A stretch of 64,000 bases of DNA from Marinobacter salarius (GTDB lineage Bacteria > Pseudomonadota > Gammaproteobacteria > Pseudomonadales > Oleiphilaceae), in assembly GCF_032922745.1 (NCBI RefSeq), contig NZ_CP136693.1, positions 2,418,001 through 2,482,000 on the forward strand, written 5' to 3'. This document shows positions 23,379-32,917 of this stretch, in pieces. The notes under the pieces were generated by a model. It did not search any database, was not told the DNA's origin, and was given only the letters and a program-made list of their open reading frames with translations. How positions within the stretch are numbered: the first letter of the stretch is position 1; every line of letters begins with the position of its first letter. Made by a program: the position numbers and the translations under genes.

Positions 23379-26300
23379 TCAGGAGGCCAGCTGCCCCAGC
23401 ATGTCGGAAATGCCGTCGAGTTTACCACTGGTTGAGGCATCCTTCAGCCGGAAACGGAAACTGTTGGCGCCTTCCAGCCGATACTGGTCTGGAGAGGATT
23501 GCACTTTTTTAACCAGAACCAGCGGGTCCACCGGCGTAGAACTGCCGAATTCCAGCCTGGCCCATTCCTTTCCAGCGTCCACCTTCACGATTCCCAGGGC
23601 TTCTGCGTGGATTCGGAGCTCGGACTGCCGAATCAGATTCTTTGCCGGTTCCGGTAATAGTCCGAAGCGGTCGATCATTTCAACCTGAAGTTCTTTTAAT
23701 CCGTCCTTGTCGTTCACGCTGGCGATGCGCTTGTAGAGCATGAGCCGATTGTGGACATCGGGTAGGTAGTCCTCGGGTATCAGCGCCGGTATGCGAAGGT
23801 TCATTTCCGTGCCGTGGCTTAGCGGCAGCTCTGCGTTGGGGGTTCTGCCGTCACGTATTGCCTCCACGGCTTCGTCCAGTAGCTGCATGTAGAGCGTAAA
23901 ACCAATGCTTTCAATCTGGCCGCTTTGCTCTTCCCCCAGCAGCTCTCCAGCGCCGCGAATCTCGAGATCGTGGGTGGCCAGCATGAAGCCTGCACCCAGG
24001 TCCTGTGCCTCCGAGATGGCTTCAAGGCGCTTTTTCGCGTCGGCGGTGATGGACCGGGGTGGTGGTGTCAGCAGATAGGCATAGGCCTGATGGTGAGAGC
24101 GCCCGACGCGGCCGCGGAGCTGGTGCAGTTGTGCCAGCCCGAACTTGTCCGCGCGTTCGATGATAATGGTGTTGGCGCTGGGAATGTCGATGCCGGTTTC
24201 AATAATCGTGGTGCACACCAGCACGTTGAAGCGCTTGTGATAGAAGTCCGACATGATCTGTTCCAGCTCGCGCTCGCGCATCTGGCCATGGGCAACTCCC
24301 ACACGTGCTTCCGGGATCAGTTGGCGCAGGTCCTCGGCGGTTTTCTCGATGGTGGCCACATCGTTGTGCAGGAAGTACACCTGGCCGCCACGCAGTACCT
24401 CCCGCAGGATGGCTTCCTTGACCATCGCCTCGTCCCGCTGCCGCACAAAGGTTTTTACCGACAGGCGTCGCGCGGGAGGTGTGGCGATGATCGACAGATC
24501 CCGTAGGTGCCCCATGGCCATGTTCAGGGTGCGGGGGATCGGCGTGGCTGTCAGGTTCAGCATGTCCACCTCGGCACGCAGGGCTTTCAAGCGTTCCTTC
24601 TGTTGGACACCGAACCGGTGTTCTTCATCGATGATCACCAGTCCCAGGTTCTTGAACTTGATGTCACCCTGGAGCAGCTTGTGGGTGCCGATAACAATAT
24701 CGGCTTTGCCGGCTTCGATGGCGGCCATCGCCTTGGTGGTTTGCCCGCCGCTACGGAAACGGCTGAGCAGCTCGACATGAACGGCGGTATCCGAGAAGCG
24801 GTCGCGAAAGGACTCGTAATGTTGCTGAGCAAGCAGGGTGGTCGGCACCAGCACAGCGACCTGCTTGCCGGAGTATGTCGCCATGAAGGCCGCGCGCATG
24901 GCGACTTCTGTCTTGCCGAAGCCAACATCGCCACAGACCAGGCGGTCCATGGGTTTTTCACTGACCATGTCCTCGAACACAGCCTCAATGGCCGCCTGCT
25001 GGTCCGGGGTTTCCTCAAAGGGGAAACCGGCGGCGAAGGCGCGGTAGGCTTCCTTGGGGTCTTCAAAGGCAAAGCCCTTGCGGGCCTCCCGGCGCGCGTA
25101 GACATCCAGTAGTTCCGCTGCAGTATCGCGGATTTTCTCCAGAGCCTTTTGTTTGGCGTTGCTCCAGCGATCCGTGCCCAGCTTGTGCAAAGGCGCGTGA
25201 TCAGTATCCGAACCGGTATAGCGGGAAATCAGATGCAGGCTGGAAACCGGTACATAGAGTTTCGAGCCGCCGGCGTATTCCAGCATCAGGAATTCGCTGG
25301 CTTCGCCTTCAACCGTAATGGTTTCCAGGCCCTGATAGCGGCCAACGCCATGGTCTATATGAACCACCGGCGCGCCAATGCGTAGCTCGGACAGGTCCCG
25401 GTAGCCGGCATCGTCCGCCTCGGTTGGTTTCTCCCGGCGCCGCCGCTGCAGCACCCGTTCACCGAAGAGGGCTGTTTCCGTGATCAGAGCGAGGTGATGG
25501 TCAGGCAATAGCAACCCATATTCCATGGGTGCGACGGTAATGCCGAGGGTGGCGGACGGGTCGCTGACAAAGGCCTGCCAGTTTTCCAGAGTCGCCAGTT
25601 TGAGGCCATGGTCGGCCAGGTTCTCAATCAGCGCCTCACGTCGGCCAGAGGACTCCGCACAGATCAGGACCCGACCGTGGAGCTCATTGATAAAGCGCTT
25701 GAGGCGCCCGGCCGGGTCCGCGGCACGGCCATCCATCGCGACATCCGGCATAATGTCGGTCTGGCAATTGCTGCCGCCGGTGGACTCAGTGGCTTCCGTG
25801 GTCATTGTTACCCGGGGAAATCCCTTGAGCAGGCCGAACAGCTCGTCCTTCTGGAGGAAGAGTTCTGCTGGCGGCAGGATAGGGCGCATCCGATCGTGGC
25901 GACGATCCTCGTAGCGGGCGCGGGTGTCGGCGTCGAAGGCGCCGGCCGCGTCGTTGAGCCCCGACGCCGTGAATACCAGGGTTTCGCCAGGCAGGTAGTC
26001 AAACAGCGTTGCTGTCTGTTCGAAGAACAGGGGTAGATAGTACTCGATCCCCGGCGGTGTAATGCTGTGGGTGACGTCCTGGTAGATCGGGGCGTCTTTA
26101 TCGGCATGGGGAAACTGCTCAAACCACCGGTTACGGAACCCTGATCGGGCTTCTTTGTGCCAGGGAAATTCGTTGGCGGGCAACAGCTCAATGCGTTCAA
26201 TTCGGTCGATCGAGCGCTGGGTTTCCGGATCAAAGGTTCGCAGTGTTTCAATTTCGTCATCGAACAGGTCGATGCGGTAGGGGCGGGTGGCGCCCATGGG

Positions 26301-26888
26301 GAAGATGTCCAGGATAGCCCCGCGCACCGCGTACTCGCCGTGTTCATAGACATTATCGGCGTGCCGGTATCCGGCCGATTCCAGCTGCATGCGCCAGTTG
26401 TCGATATCCAGTGACTGGCCAACCTCAAGAAGCAGGGTGTTGCCCTGCAGGTAACTGACCGGCGGCAACCGGTGCATCAAGGTGCGGGCCGGCACCACCA
26501 GGACACCGTGGTTTGTCGTTGGCAACCGATGCAGGGCCCGGATTCGACGGGAGGTAATGTCCTGGTGTGGCGAAAACAGGTCGTAGGGCAGGGTTTCCCA
26601 ATCCGGCAGTGACAGCAGCTCGAGGCCGTCCGGTGTAATGGCCGGTTGATCTTCATCGGTGGGCAGGCCCAGGTAGAATCGCATGGACTGCTCGAGGCGG
26701 ATGGATTCCTCGGTGCTGCGGGTTATTACCAGTGTCAGGCCCTGGTGGGCCCTGGCGCTCTCGCAGATGGCCAGGGCGTCACTGCTGCCATGCAGTTGCC
26801 CCCAGATGCGATGATCCGCAGCCTTGACAGGTGCGACCGGCGCGACCAGTGCGGAATGTCTGTCGGGGTGGGCGGCGGCGTGCGTCAT
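23379..26888 (-). CDS. mfd: Transcription-repair coupling factor Mfd
   Basis: The protein has 1169 residues, standard for Mfd. In order: a UvrB-homology module (residues about 25-330, with SLPDWETLPYDLFSPH), a linker, the RNA polymerase interaction domain (GAPVVHIDHGVGRYQGLETI near 500), and the RecG-like translocase with Walker A GDVGFGKTEVAMRAAF near 650, DEEH box near 750, TATPIPRTLNMA and the Q-rich 'HQLRGRVGRS' motif. A C-terminal regulatory D7 domain follows. It displaces stalled RNA polymerase and recruits UvrA to template lesions. It is divergent from gap with about 190 bases between, and csiV follows. Confidence 0.97.
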   Translation of the reverse strand: MTHAAAHPDRHSALVAPVAPVKAADHRIWGQLHGSSDALAICESARAHQGLTLVITRSTEESIRLEQSMRFYLGLPTDEDQPAITPDGLELLSLPDWETLPYDLFSPHQDITSRRIRALHRLPTTNHGVLVVPARTLMHRLPPVSYLQGNTLLLEVGQSLDIDNWRMQLESAGYRHADNVYEHGEYAVRGAILDIFPMGATRPYRIDLFDDEIETLRTFDPETQRSIDRIERIELLPANEFPWHKEARSGFRNRWFEQFPHADKDAPIYQDVTHSITPPGIEYYLPLFFEQTATLFDYLPGETLVFTASGLNDAAGAFDADTRARYEDRRHDRMRPILPPAELFLQKDELFGLLKGFPRVTMTTEATESTGGSNCQTDIMPDVAMDGRAADPAGRLKRFINELHGRVLICAESSGRREALIENLADHGLKLATLENWQAFVSDPSATLGITVAPMEYGLLLPDHHLALITETALFGERVLQRRRREKPTEADDAGYRDLSELRIGAPVVHIDHGVGRYQGLETITVEGEASEFLMLEYAGGSKLYVPVSSLHLISRYTGSDTDHAPLHKLGTDRWSNAKQKALEKIRDTAAELLDVYARREARKGFAFEDPKEAYRAFAAGFPFEETPDQQAAIEAVFEDMVSEKPMDRLVCGDVGFGKTEVAMRAAFMATYSGKQVAVLVPTTLLAQQHYESFRDRFSDTAVHVELLSRFRSGGQTTKAMAAIEAGKADIVIGTHKLLQGDIKFKNLGLVIIDEEHRFGVQQKERLKALRAEVDMLNLTATPIPRTLNMAMGHLRDLSIIATPPARRLSVKTFVRQRDEAMVKEAILREVLRGGQVYFLHNDVATIEKTAEDLRQLIPEARVGVAHGQMRERELEQIMSDFYHKRFNVLVCTTIIETGIDIPSANTIIIERADKFGLAQLHQLRGRVGRSHHQAYAYLLTPPPRSITADAKKRLEAISEAQDLGAGFMLATHDLEIRGAGELLGEEQSGQIESIGFTLYMQLLDEAVEAIRDGRTPNAELPLSHGTEMNLRIPALIPEDYLPDVHNRLMLYKRIASVNDKDGLKELQVEMIDRFGLLPEPAKNLIRQSELRIHAEALGIVKVDAGKEWARLEFGSSTPVDPLVLVKKVQSSPDQYRLEGANSFRFRLKDASTSGKLDGISDMLGQLAS

Positions 26889-27012
26889 GGGCTGGTTCTT
26901 TCTCCTGAATACAGTGTGGGGCCTGGGAGCGGTGAGGCGCGTATTCTACCGGCCCGATGTCTCGCTGTCATGACAGCCGGTCGACAGTTACGAAAGGATT
27001 AACGGAGTGTAT

Positions 27013-27041
27013 TTGCTGTCTGAGAAATAACGTTGGATAAT
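27013..27041 (+). promoter_or_regulatory. Candidate promoter for gap
   Basis: TTGCTG (27013-27018), 17-base spacer and GATAAT (27036-27041) would start transcription near 27048, about 35 bases before the gap GTG. Four and five of six bases match the consensus. Confidence 0.55.
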
Positions 27042-27081
27042 ACTGCCCCAATTTTCAGGTTCCAACTGCAGAGGTTCAAGC

Positions 27082-28551
27082 GTGAGTCACGAACAGATCA
27101 ATCAGCACCTGTCTAACTGGACGGAAAGAGAATCCACTGCGGAAGCCATGATTCCGCTGATCGGCCGTCTCTACCGTAAAAACAATGTGGTCACGTCTGT
27201 GTATGGCCGGTCCATTATCAACCAGTCGGTCATCGACATCATTCGCGCGCACCGCTTTGTGCGTCAGGTTGAAGACAGCGAGCTGTCTGTTCACAACACC
27301 CTGCCGATCCTGCAGGCAATGGACAAGATGGAGCTGGGGCGCGGGCACGTCGATATCGGCAAGCTCGCGGTGAAATTCAAGGAAGAAGGCGGATCTCTTG
27401 ATGATTTTCTCAAGCGTGAGATTGGCCCGATTATCGGCCAATATCAGACCCAGTCTCAGGAAGATGCCGAAAACGACACCAAAGACGTGGTGCTGTACGG
27501 TTTCGGGCGGATCGGGCGGCTGCTGGCCCGGATCATGATCGAGAAGGCCGGTGGCGGTAACAACCTGCGCCTGCGTGCCATCGTGGTTCGTCAGGGTGGG
27601 GCAAACAATGACCTCGAAAAGCGCGCCAGCCTGCTGCGCCGCGATTCGGTTCACGGCCCCTTCAACGGTACGATCACTGTGGACGAAGAAAACTCTGCGC
27701 TGATCGCCAATGGCAACTTTATCAAGGTGATCTACTCGCCGGGCCCTGATCAGGTGGATTACACCCAATACGGCATTAACAATGCGATTATTATTGACAA
27801 CACAGGTATCTGGCGCGACGAGGCCGGGCTTGGTCTGCACCTGAAATCCAAGGGGGTCAGCCGGGTTCTGCTGACAGCGCCGGGTAAAGGTGACATCAAG
27901 AATATTGTGCACGGGATTAACAACGACTGGATCACCAGTGAAGACCGGATTCTGTCTGCTGCATCCTGTACCACCAACGCCATCACACCGGTGCTCAAGG
28001 CCATTTACGATGAGTACGGTGTCGAGGACGGTCACGTCGAGACGGTTCACTCCTACACCAACGACCAGAACCTGATCGACAACTACCACAAGGGTAGTCG
28101 TCGTGGTCGCAGTGCCCCGCTAAACATGGTTATTACCGAAACCGGTGCCGCGAAGGCCGTCTCCAAGGCGCTTCCGGAATTGAAGGGCAAGCTTTCCGGT
28201 AACGCCATTCGCGTTCCCACTCCGAACGTGTCCATGGCAATCCTGAATCTCAACCTGGAAAAAGACGTAACGGTGGAAGGTGTTAACGAATACCTTCGCG
28301 ATATGGCGCTGCACTCCGAGTTGCAGAAGCAGATCGACTTCGTCAACTCGCCGGAAGTGGTTTCCACCGATTTCGTCGGTTCCCGCCATGCCGGCATTGT
28401 GGATGCGCAGGCCACCATCGCCAATGGCAAGCGCCTGATCCTCTACGTTTGGTATGACAATGAGGCTGGTTACAGCGCCCAGGTGATTCGCGTGGTTAAT
28501 CAGATGGCGGGTGTTACCTATCCGATCTTCCCGAAGCGGGTTAGAGGCTGA
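27082..28551 (+). CDS. gap: Glyceraldehyde-3-phosphate dehydrogenase, long form
   Basis: The protein has 489 residues, about 150 more than classical GapA. The extra N-terminal domain (residues 1-130, helical, with GRSIINQSVIDIIRAHRFVRQ) precedes a normal NAD-binding core: YGFGRIGRLLAR near 138 and catalytic C296 in SAASCTTNAI. It catalyses the oxidative phosphorylation of glyceraldehyde-3-phosphate. The long form is the one next to nqr in pseudomonads (PA3001), where it is thought to favour gluconeogenic or glycolytic flux depending on species. The GTG at 27082 has GAGG 7 bases upstream. It ends at a strong terminator, separating it from nqr. Confidence 0.93.
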   Translation: MSHEQINQHLSNWTERESTAEAMIPLIGRLYRKNNVVTSVYGRSIINQSVIDIIRAHRFVRQVEDSELSVHNTLPILQAMDKMELGRGHVDIGKLAVKFKEEGGSLDDFLKREIGPIIGQYQTQSQEDAENDTKDVVLYGFGRIGRLLARIMIEKAGGGNNLRLRAIVVRQGGANNDLEKRASLLRRDSVHGPFNGTITVDEENSALIANGNFIKVIYSPGPDQVDYTQYGINNAIIIDNTGIWRDEAGLGLHLKSKGVSRVLLTAPGKGDIKNIVHGINNDWITSEDRILSAASCTTNAITPVLKAIYDEYGVEDGHVETVHSYTNDQNLIDNYHKGSRRGRSAPLNMVITETGAAKAVSKALPELKGKLSGNAIRVPTPNVSMAILNLNLEKDVTVEGVNEYLRDMALHSELQKQIDFVNSPEVVSTDFVGSRHAGIVDAQATIANGKRLILYVWYDNEAGYSAQVIRVVNQMAGVTYPIFPKRVRG

Positions 28552-28580
28552 CGGGCCCAGAAGTGCTCAGAGGCAGTTAA

Positions 28581-28617
28581 GAAACCCCGGTCGTTTTCGC
28601 GACCGGGGTTTCTTTTT
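28581..28617 (+). terminator. Strong intrinsic terminator of gap
   Basis: A perfect 13-bp stem, GAAACCCCGGTCG (28581-28593) and CGACCGGGGTTTC (28600-28612), with a 6-base loop, is followed by five T residues. It separates gap from the nqr operon. Confidence 0.92.
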
Positions 28618-28675
28618 GGGCCCATGTAAACCACTCTCTGATTACGTTAAGGCACAAACTCCGTAGGGTTTCTGG

Positions 28676-28704
28676 TGGAAATAGTATTCCTTAATCTCTA
28701 TAAT
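28676..28704 (+). promoter_or_regulatory. Candidate promoter for the nqr operon
   Basis: The -10 is the exact consensus TATAAT (28699-28704). Seventeen bases upstream is TGGAAA (28676-28681), a weak -35 (4 of 6). Transcription would start near 28711. Confidence 0.6.
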
Positions 28705-28710
28705 TGGCGC

Positions 28711-28896
28711 GATTTTGGGTACGTCTGACACCCGCTTCCCATCGCTTTTCCTTAACCGGATGCCTGGCTGTGATTAACGCCGGTGGATCCGTTGCCCTGG
28801 CGCCATCATTCGGTTCAGGCCGGATTGGCACAACTGGGCGGCACGCGTCGGGCGTTACAAATCCATCGAATAGTTTCTGATGATTGGATGAGGCTA
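28711..28896 (+). other. Long untranslated leader of nqrA
   Basis: If the promoter above is used, about 185 bases separate the start of the mRNA from the nqrA ATG. The frame is partly open without good starts, and I see no recognisable riboswitch or strong hairpin. The rest of the 345-base gap between gap and nqrA is the terminator and promoter already listed. Confidence 0.35.
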
Positions 28897-30243
28897 ATGA
28901 TCAAGATCAAAAAAGGCCTGGATCTTCCCATCAGCGGCGCTCCTGAGCAGACCATTACAGACGGCAAACCCGTTCGCCATGTGGCGTTGATCGGTTTTGA
29001 CTACGTAGGCATGAAGCCAACGATGGCTGTGAAAGAAGGTGACCGTGTAAAGCGCGGCACGCTGCTGTTTACGGACAAGAAGACCGAGGGCGTTCGTTAT
29101 ACTTCACCGGCAGCCGGTGTGGTCAAGGAAATTAACCGCGGCGAGCGCCGTGTGTTTCAGTCGGTTGTCGTTGAAGTCGACGGCGACGAAGCTGAGACCT
29201 TTGCGCGTTACGATGCGTCTGATGTTGCTGGTCTGGAGCGTCAGCAAGTCGTCGATAACCTGGTCGAGTCCGGGTTGTGGACAACCTTCAAGACCCGTCC
29301 CTACAGTAAGGTGCCTGCCATTGATACGGCGCCGCATTCCATCTTCGTGTCCGTCATGGACACTAACCCGCTGGCAGCGGATCCCACGGTGATCATTCGT
29401 GAAAACGGTGCGGCCTTCGAGCAGGGGCTTAAGATTCTCTCCAAGCTGACCACCGGTAAGGTGTTTGTGGCCGGTAAGCCGGGCTCTGATGTACCGGTTC
29501 CGTCTGACGACAGCGTGGAAGTGCAGCAATTTGAGGGTGTTCATCCGGCGGGTAACGTAGGTACTCATATCCATTACCTCGATCCCATTGCCGGGGACAA
29601 AGTGGTATGGAGTATCGGCTACCAGGACGTCATTGATATCGCAAAGCTGTTTGAGACCGGCGAGCTGTCGGTGAACCGTATTGTTGCGGTCGGTGGTCCG
29701 AAGGCCCTCAAGCCGCGCCTGATTCGTACCCGTGTCGGCGCCAATCTTGATGAACTTCTCGATGGTGAAATTGCCACGGACTGCGAGGTTCGCAAAATTT
29801 CCGGCTCTGTGTTCGGTGGTCGTCGTGGTGACGGGCCTTGTAACTACCTCGGTCGCTTCGCCAACCAGATCTCGGTTCTGGAAGAGGGCAACAAACGAGA
29901 GTTTATGGGCTGGCTGTCACCGGGAGCCAACAAGTTCTCGGTTATGAACATCTATCTGTCCAAACTGGTCGGCGGAAAGCGGTTCGACATGACGACCACG
30001 ACCAACGGCAGTGAGCGGGCGATGGTCCCAGTGGGTGTGTACGAAAAGGTCATGCCGCTGGACATTCTGCCGACCCAGTTGTTGCGGTCTTTGATCGTGG
30101 GCGACACTGAAATGGCACAAAAACTGGGTGCGTTGGAGCTGGATGAAGAAGATCTGGCGCTGTGTACCTTCGTGTGCCCGGGTAAATACGAGTACGGTCC
30201 GATTCTCCGTGAGAACCTGACCAGAATCGAGATCGAGGGCTAA
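28897..30243 (+). CDS. nqrA: Na+-translocating NADH:quinone reductase subunit A
   Basis: The protein has 448 residues, as usual for NqrA. The start MIKIKKGLDLPI is the family N-terminus, so the ATG at 28897 is chosen and the extra 38 upstream in-frame codons are discarded. The barrel-sandwich region (TDKKTEGVRYTSPAAGVVKEI) resembles a biotinyl-lipoyl fold. NqrA is the cytosolic subunit that holds quinone near the membrane surface and contains no transmembrane helix. It is the first gene of nqrABCDEF-apbE-nqrM, 4 bases before nqrB. Confidence 0.97.
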   Translation: MIKIKKGLDLPISGAPEQTITDGKPVRHVALIGFDYVGMKPTMAVKEGDRVKRGTLLFTDKKTEGVRYTSPAAGVVKEINRGERRVFQSVVVEVDGDEAETFARYDASDVAGLERQQVVDNLVESGLWTTFKTRPYSKVPAIDTAPHSIFVSVMDTNPLAADPTVIIRENGAAFEQGLKILSKLTTGKVFVAGKPGSDVPVPSDDSVEVQQFEGVHPAGNVGTHIHYLDPIAGDKVVWSIGYQDVIDIAKLFETGELSVNRIVAVGGPKALKPRLIRTRVGANLDELLDGEIATDCEVRKISGSVFGGRRGDGPCNYLGRFANQISVLEEGNKREFMGWLSPGANKFSVMNIYLSKLVGGKRFDMTTTTNGSERAMVPVGVYEKVMPLDILPTQLLRSLIVGDTEMAQKLGALELDEEDLALCTFVCPGKYEYGPILRENLTRIEIEG

Positions 30244-30247
30244 AACG

Positions 30248-31453
30248 ATGGCAATCCGACAGTTTCTCGATGGTATCGAGCATCATTTCGAAAAAGGTGG
30301 CAAATACGAGCGCTGGTATGCGCTTTACGAAGCGGTGGATACGATTTTCTATTCGCCGGCGAGCGTGACCTCCACTACCTCTCATGTGCGTGATGGTATT
30401 GATCTTAAACGCATCATGATTACGGTCTGGCTGTGTACCTTCCCCGCAATGTTCTTCGGTATGTGGAACATTGGCTTCCAGGCCAACAGCTTCCTGGCTG
30501 AGAATCCGGACGCTCTGATGGGTGACGGTGGTCTGCGTACTGCCTTTATCAGTGCCCTGGCCGGCAATAACGCCGCCAGCATCTGGGACAATTTTGTCTA
30601 CGGCATGGCGTACTTCGTACCCATTTACTTCGTTACCTTCGTGGTGGGTGGTTTCTGGGAAGTGTTGTTCGCCACCGTTCGCCGTCACGAAGTGAACGAA
30701 GGCTTCTTCGTAACTTCCGTGCTGTTCGCACTGGTTTGCCCGCCGACCATTCCGCTTTGGCAGGTCGCCCTTGGTATCACTTTTGGTGTAGTCATTGGCA
30801 AGGAGGTGTTTGGCGGCACTGGCAAGAACTTCCTGAACCCGGCCCTCACCGGTCGTGCGTTCCTGTACTTTGCTTACCCGGCCCAGATTTCCGGTGACAC
30901 GGTATGGACAGCGGTCGACGGTTTCAGTGGCGCGACGGCGCTGAGCTGGGCGGCCAGTGGTGGCCTGGAAGCGCTGGAAACGCAGATTGGCTGGATGTCA
31001 GCCTTTATGGGCTCGATCCAGGGTTCCATGGGTGAGACCTCTACGCTGGCAGTGTTGATCGGCGGCATTATCCTTCTGGGGATGAAAATCGCGTCCTATC
31101 GTATTGTCGGTGGGGTGTTAATCGGCATGATTGCCATGTCGCTGCTGCTGAACGTGATTGGCTCGGATACCAACCCAATGTTTGACGTGCCGGCACACTG
31201 GCATCTAGTGATGGGTGGCTTTGCCTTTGGCATGATGTTCATGGCGACCGATCCGGTGTCTGCGGCGATGACCAACACCGGGCGCTGGTGCTTCGGTATC
31301 CTGGTCGGCGTGATGACCGTGCTGATTCGCGTCATCAACCCGGCGTTCCCGGAAGGCATCATGCTGGCAATCCTGTTTGCCAACCTCTTTGCACCGCTGA
31401 TGGACCACTATGTGGTTCAGGCCAACATCAAACGGAGGCTTGCCCGTGGCTAA
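30248..31453 (+). CDS. nqrB: Na+-NQR subunit B (membrane, covalent FMN and riboflavin)
   Basis: The protein has 401 residues and about ten transmembrane helices. The covalent FMN site is Thr230 in VDGFSGATAL, matching the Dxx(s/t)gAT flavinylation motif that ApbE recognises. The GKEVFGGTGKNFLNPALTGRAFLYFAYP loop is typical of NqrB/RnfD. It carries electrons toward quinone and takes part in Na+ translocation. The end overlaps the nqrC start by 8 bases. Confidence 0.97.
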   Translation: MAIRQFLDGIEHHFEKGGKYERWYALYEAVDTIFYSPASVTSTTSHVRDGIDLKRIMITVWLCTFPAMFFGMWNIGFQANSFLAENPDALMGDGGLRTAFISALAGNNAASIWDNFVYGMAYFVPIYFVTFVVGGFWEVLFATVRRHEVNEGFFVTSVLFALVCPPTIPLWQVALGITFGVVIGKEVFGGTGKNFLNPALTGRAFLYFAYPAQISGDTVWTAVDGFSGATALSWAASGGLEALETQIGWMSAFMGSIQGSMGETSTLAVLIGGIILLGMKIASYRIVGGVLIGMIAMSLLLNVIGSDTNPMFDVPAHWHLVMGGFAFGMMFMATDPVSAAMTNTGRWCFGILVGVMTVLIRVINPAFPEGIMLAILFANLFAPLMDHYVVQANIKRRLARG

Positions 31454-32249
31454 AGCTAAAGAAACTGTCTCCAGAACGCTGATGGTTGCGCTGGTGCTGA
31501 GCGTTGCGTTCTCTGTCGTGGTGTCGACAGCGGCGGTAATGCTTCGACCGGCGCAGGTCCAGAACCAGAATCTGGATATTCGTTCCAACATCCTGGCGGC
31601 GGCCGGCATGCTGAAAGAGGGCGCTACGGCTGAAGAAATCGAAGAAACCTTTTCTCGTTTCGACGTTCGGCTGGTCGACCTGGAGTCCGGAGACTATGTT
31701 GATTCCGAGGCGGTCGGTGTAAAGGAACCGATGAAGTACGACATGTACAAGGCGGCTTCTGATCCGTCCATGTCTATCGATATTCCTGCATCGGAAGACA
31801 AGGCCGGCATCAAGCGCCGCCCGAACGTCGCCAAGATCTACACCCTGAGTGAAAACGGTGAACTGGTCAGGGTAGTGCTTCCGATTCATGGCTACGGTCT
31901 GTGGTCCACCCTCTACGGGTTTGTGTCGCTTGAGGGCGATGCCAACACCATTGAGGGCCTGGGGTTCTATGATCACGCCGAAACTCCGGGGCTTGGTGGC
32001 GAGGTTGATAACCCTCGCTGGAAAAGCCAGTGGGTTGGCAAGGAAGTGTACGGCGATGAGTTGAAAGAGCCGCAGATTCGCCTGGTCAAGGGTGGCGTGG
32101 GCGCTGGTGCATCCGACAAGGAACACAAGGTGGATGCCCTGTCCGGTGCGACCCTGACGAGCCGCGGTGTTGAGCAACTGGTCAACTACTGGATGGGTGA
32201 CCGGGGCTTCGCACCGTACCTGAAAAAACTTCGTGAAGGGGAGGTCTGA
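31446..32249 (+). CDS. nqrC: Na+-NQR subunit C (covalent FMN)
   Basis: The protein has 267 residues from the GTG at 31446, which has GGAGG 7 bases upstream and gives the expected start VAKAKETVSRTLMVAL. One N-terminal transmembrane helix (residues 10-32) anchors a periplasmic flavoprotein domain. The FMN-bearing Thr236 lies in VDALSGATLTS, the same ApbE recognition motif as in NqrB. The in-frame ATG 12 codons upstream would add residues unlike the family. Confidence 0.96.
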   Translation: MAKAKETVSRTLMVALVLSVAFSVVVSTAAVMLRPAQVQNQNLDIRSNILAAAGMLKEGATAEEIEETFSRFDVRLVDLESGDYVDSEAVGVKEPMKYDMYKAASDPSMSIDIPASEDKAGIKRRPNVAKIYTLSENGELVRVVLPIHGYGLWSTLYGFVSLEGDANTIEGLGFYDHAETPGLGGEVDNPRWKSQWVGKEVYGDELKEPQIRLVKGGVGAGASDKEHKVDALSGATLTSRGVEQLVNYWMGDRGFAPYLKKLREGEV

Positions 32250-32251
32250 TC

Positions 32252-32917
32252 ATGGCAGACGCTTCAGCCAAACAGGTTCTCTTCGAGCCGATATTCAGTA
32301 ACAACCCTATTGCCCTGCAGATCCTCGGTATCTGCTCGGCACTGGCGGTGACCACCAGCATGAACGTAACCCTGGTTATGTGCATGGCGGTTATCGCGGT
32401 AACGGCCTTCTCTAACCTGGCCGTGTCACTGGTTCGCACGCAGATTCCCGGCAGTATCCGGATCATTGTGCAAATGACCATTATCGCCTCCCTGGTTATC
32501 GTTGTTGATCAGGTGCTCAAGGCGTATGCCTACGAAATCAGTAAGCAGCTGTCGGTATTCGTTGGTTTGATCATCACCAACTGTATCGTCATGGGCCGTG
32601 CTGAAGGTTTCGCCATGAAGAACGGCCCCTGGCTGAGCTTCCTGGATGGCGTTGGTAACGGCATGGGCTATTCCGTTCTGCTTATCTTCGTGGCGTTCTT
32701 CCGGGAGCTGCTCGGCGCGGGATCGCTGTTTGGCGTGTCGCTGATGCCGGTCGTCAACGAGGGTGGTTGGTACATTCCCAACGGCCTGTTGCTGCTGCCG
32801 CCGAGTGCGTTCTTTATCATCGGCCTGGCGATCTGGGGTCTGCGTACCTGGAAGCCTGAGCAGGTAGAAGAAGCGGACTTCAAAATGTCCCGCCACACGG
32901 TTAAGGAGGCCTTCTGA
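32252..32917 (+). CDS. nqrD: Na+-NQR subunit D
   Basis: The 221-residue membrane protein has six transmembrane helices and the NqrD/RnfE signatures, including the half-helix region NPIALQILGICSALAVT near residue 15 and GRAEGFAMKN near 108. With NqrE it forms the inverted-repeat pair that binds a 2Fe-2S centre in the middle of the membrane and gates Na+. It follows nqrC by 2 bases, and its stop overlaps the nqrE ATG. Confidence 0.97.
   Translation: MADASAKQVLFEPIFSNNPIALQILGICSALAVTTSMNVTLVMCMAVIAVTAFSNLAVSLVRTQIPGSIRIIVQMTIIASLVIVVDQVLKAYAYEISKQLSVFVGLIITNCIVMGRAEGFAMKNGPWLSFLDGVGNGMGYSVLLIFVAFFRELLGAGSLFGVSLMPVVNEGGWYIPNGLLLLPPSAFFIIGLAIWGLRTWKPEQVEEADFKMSRHTVKEAF

Noticed and set aside
28783..28896. 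Upstream extension of nqrA by 38 codons
   Set aside because: The family N-terminus MIKIKKGLDLPI starts at 28897; the extension has unrelated sequence.
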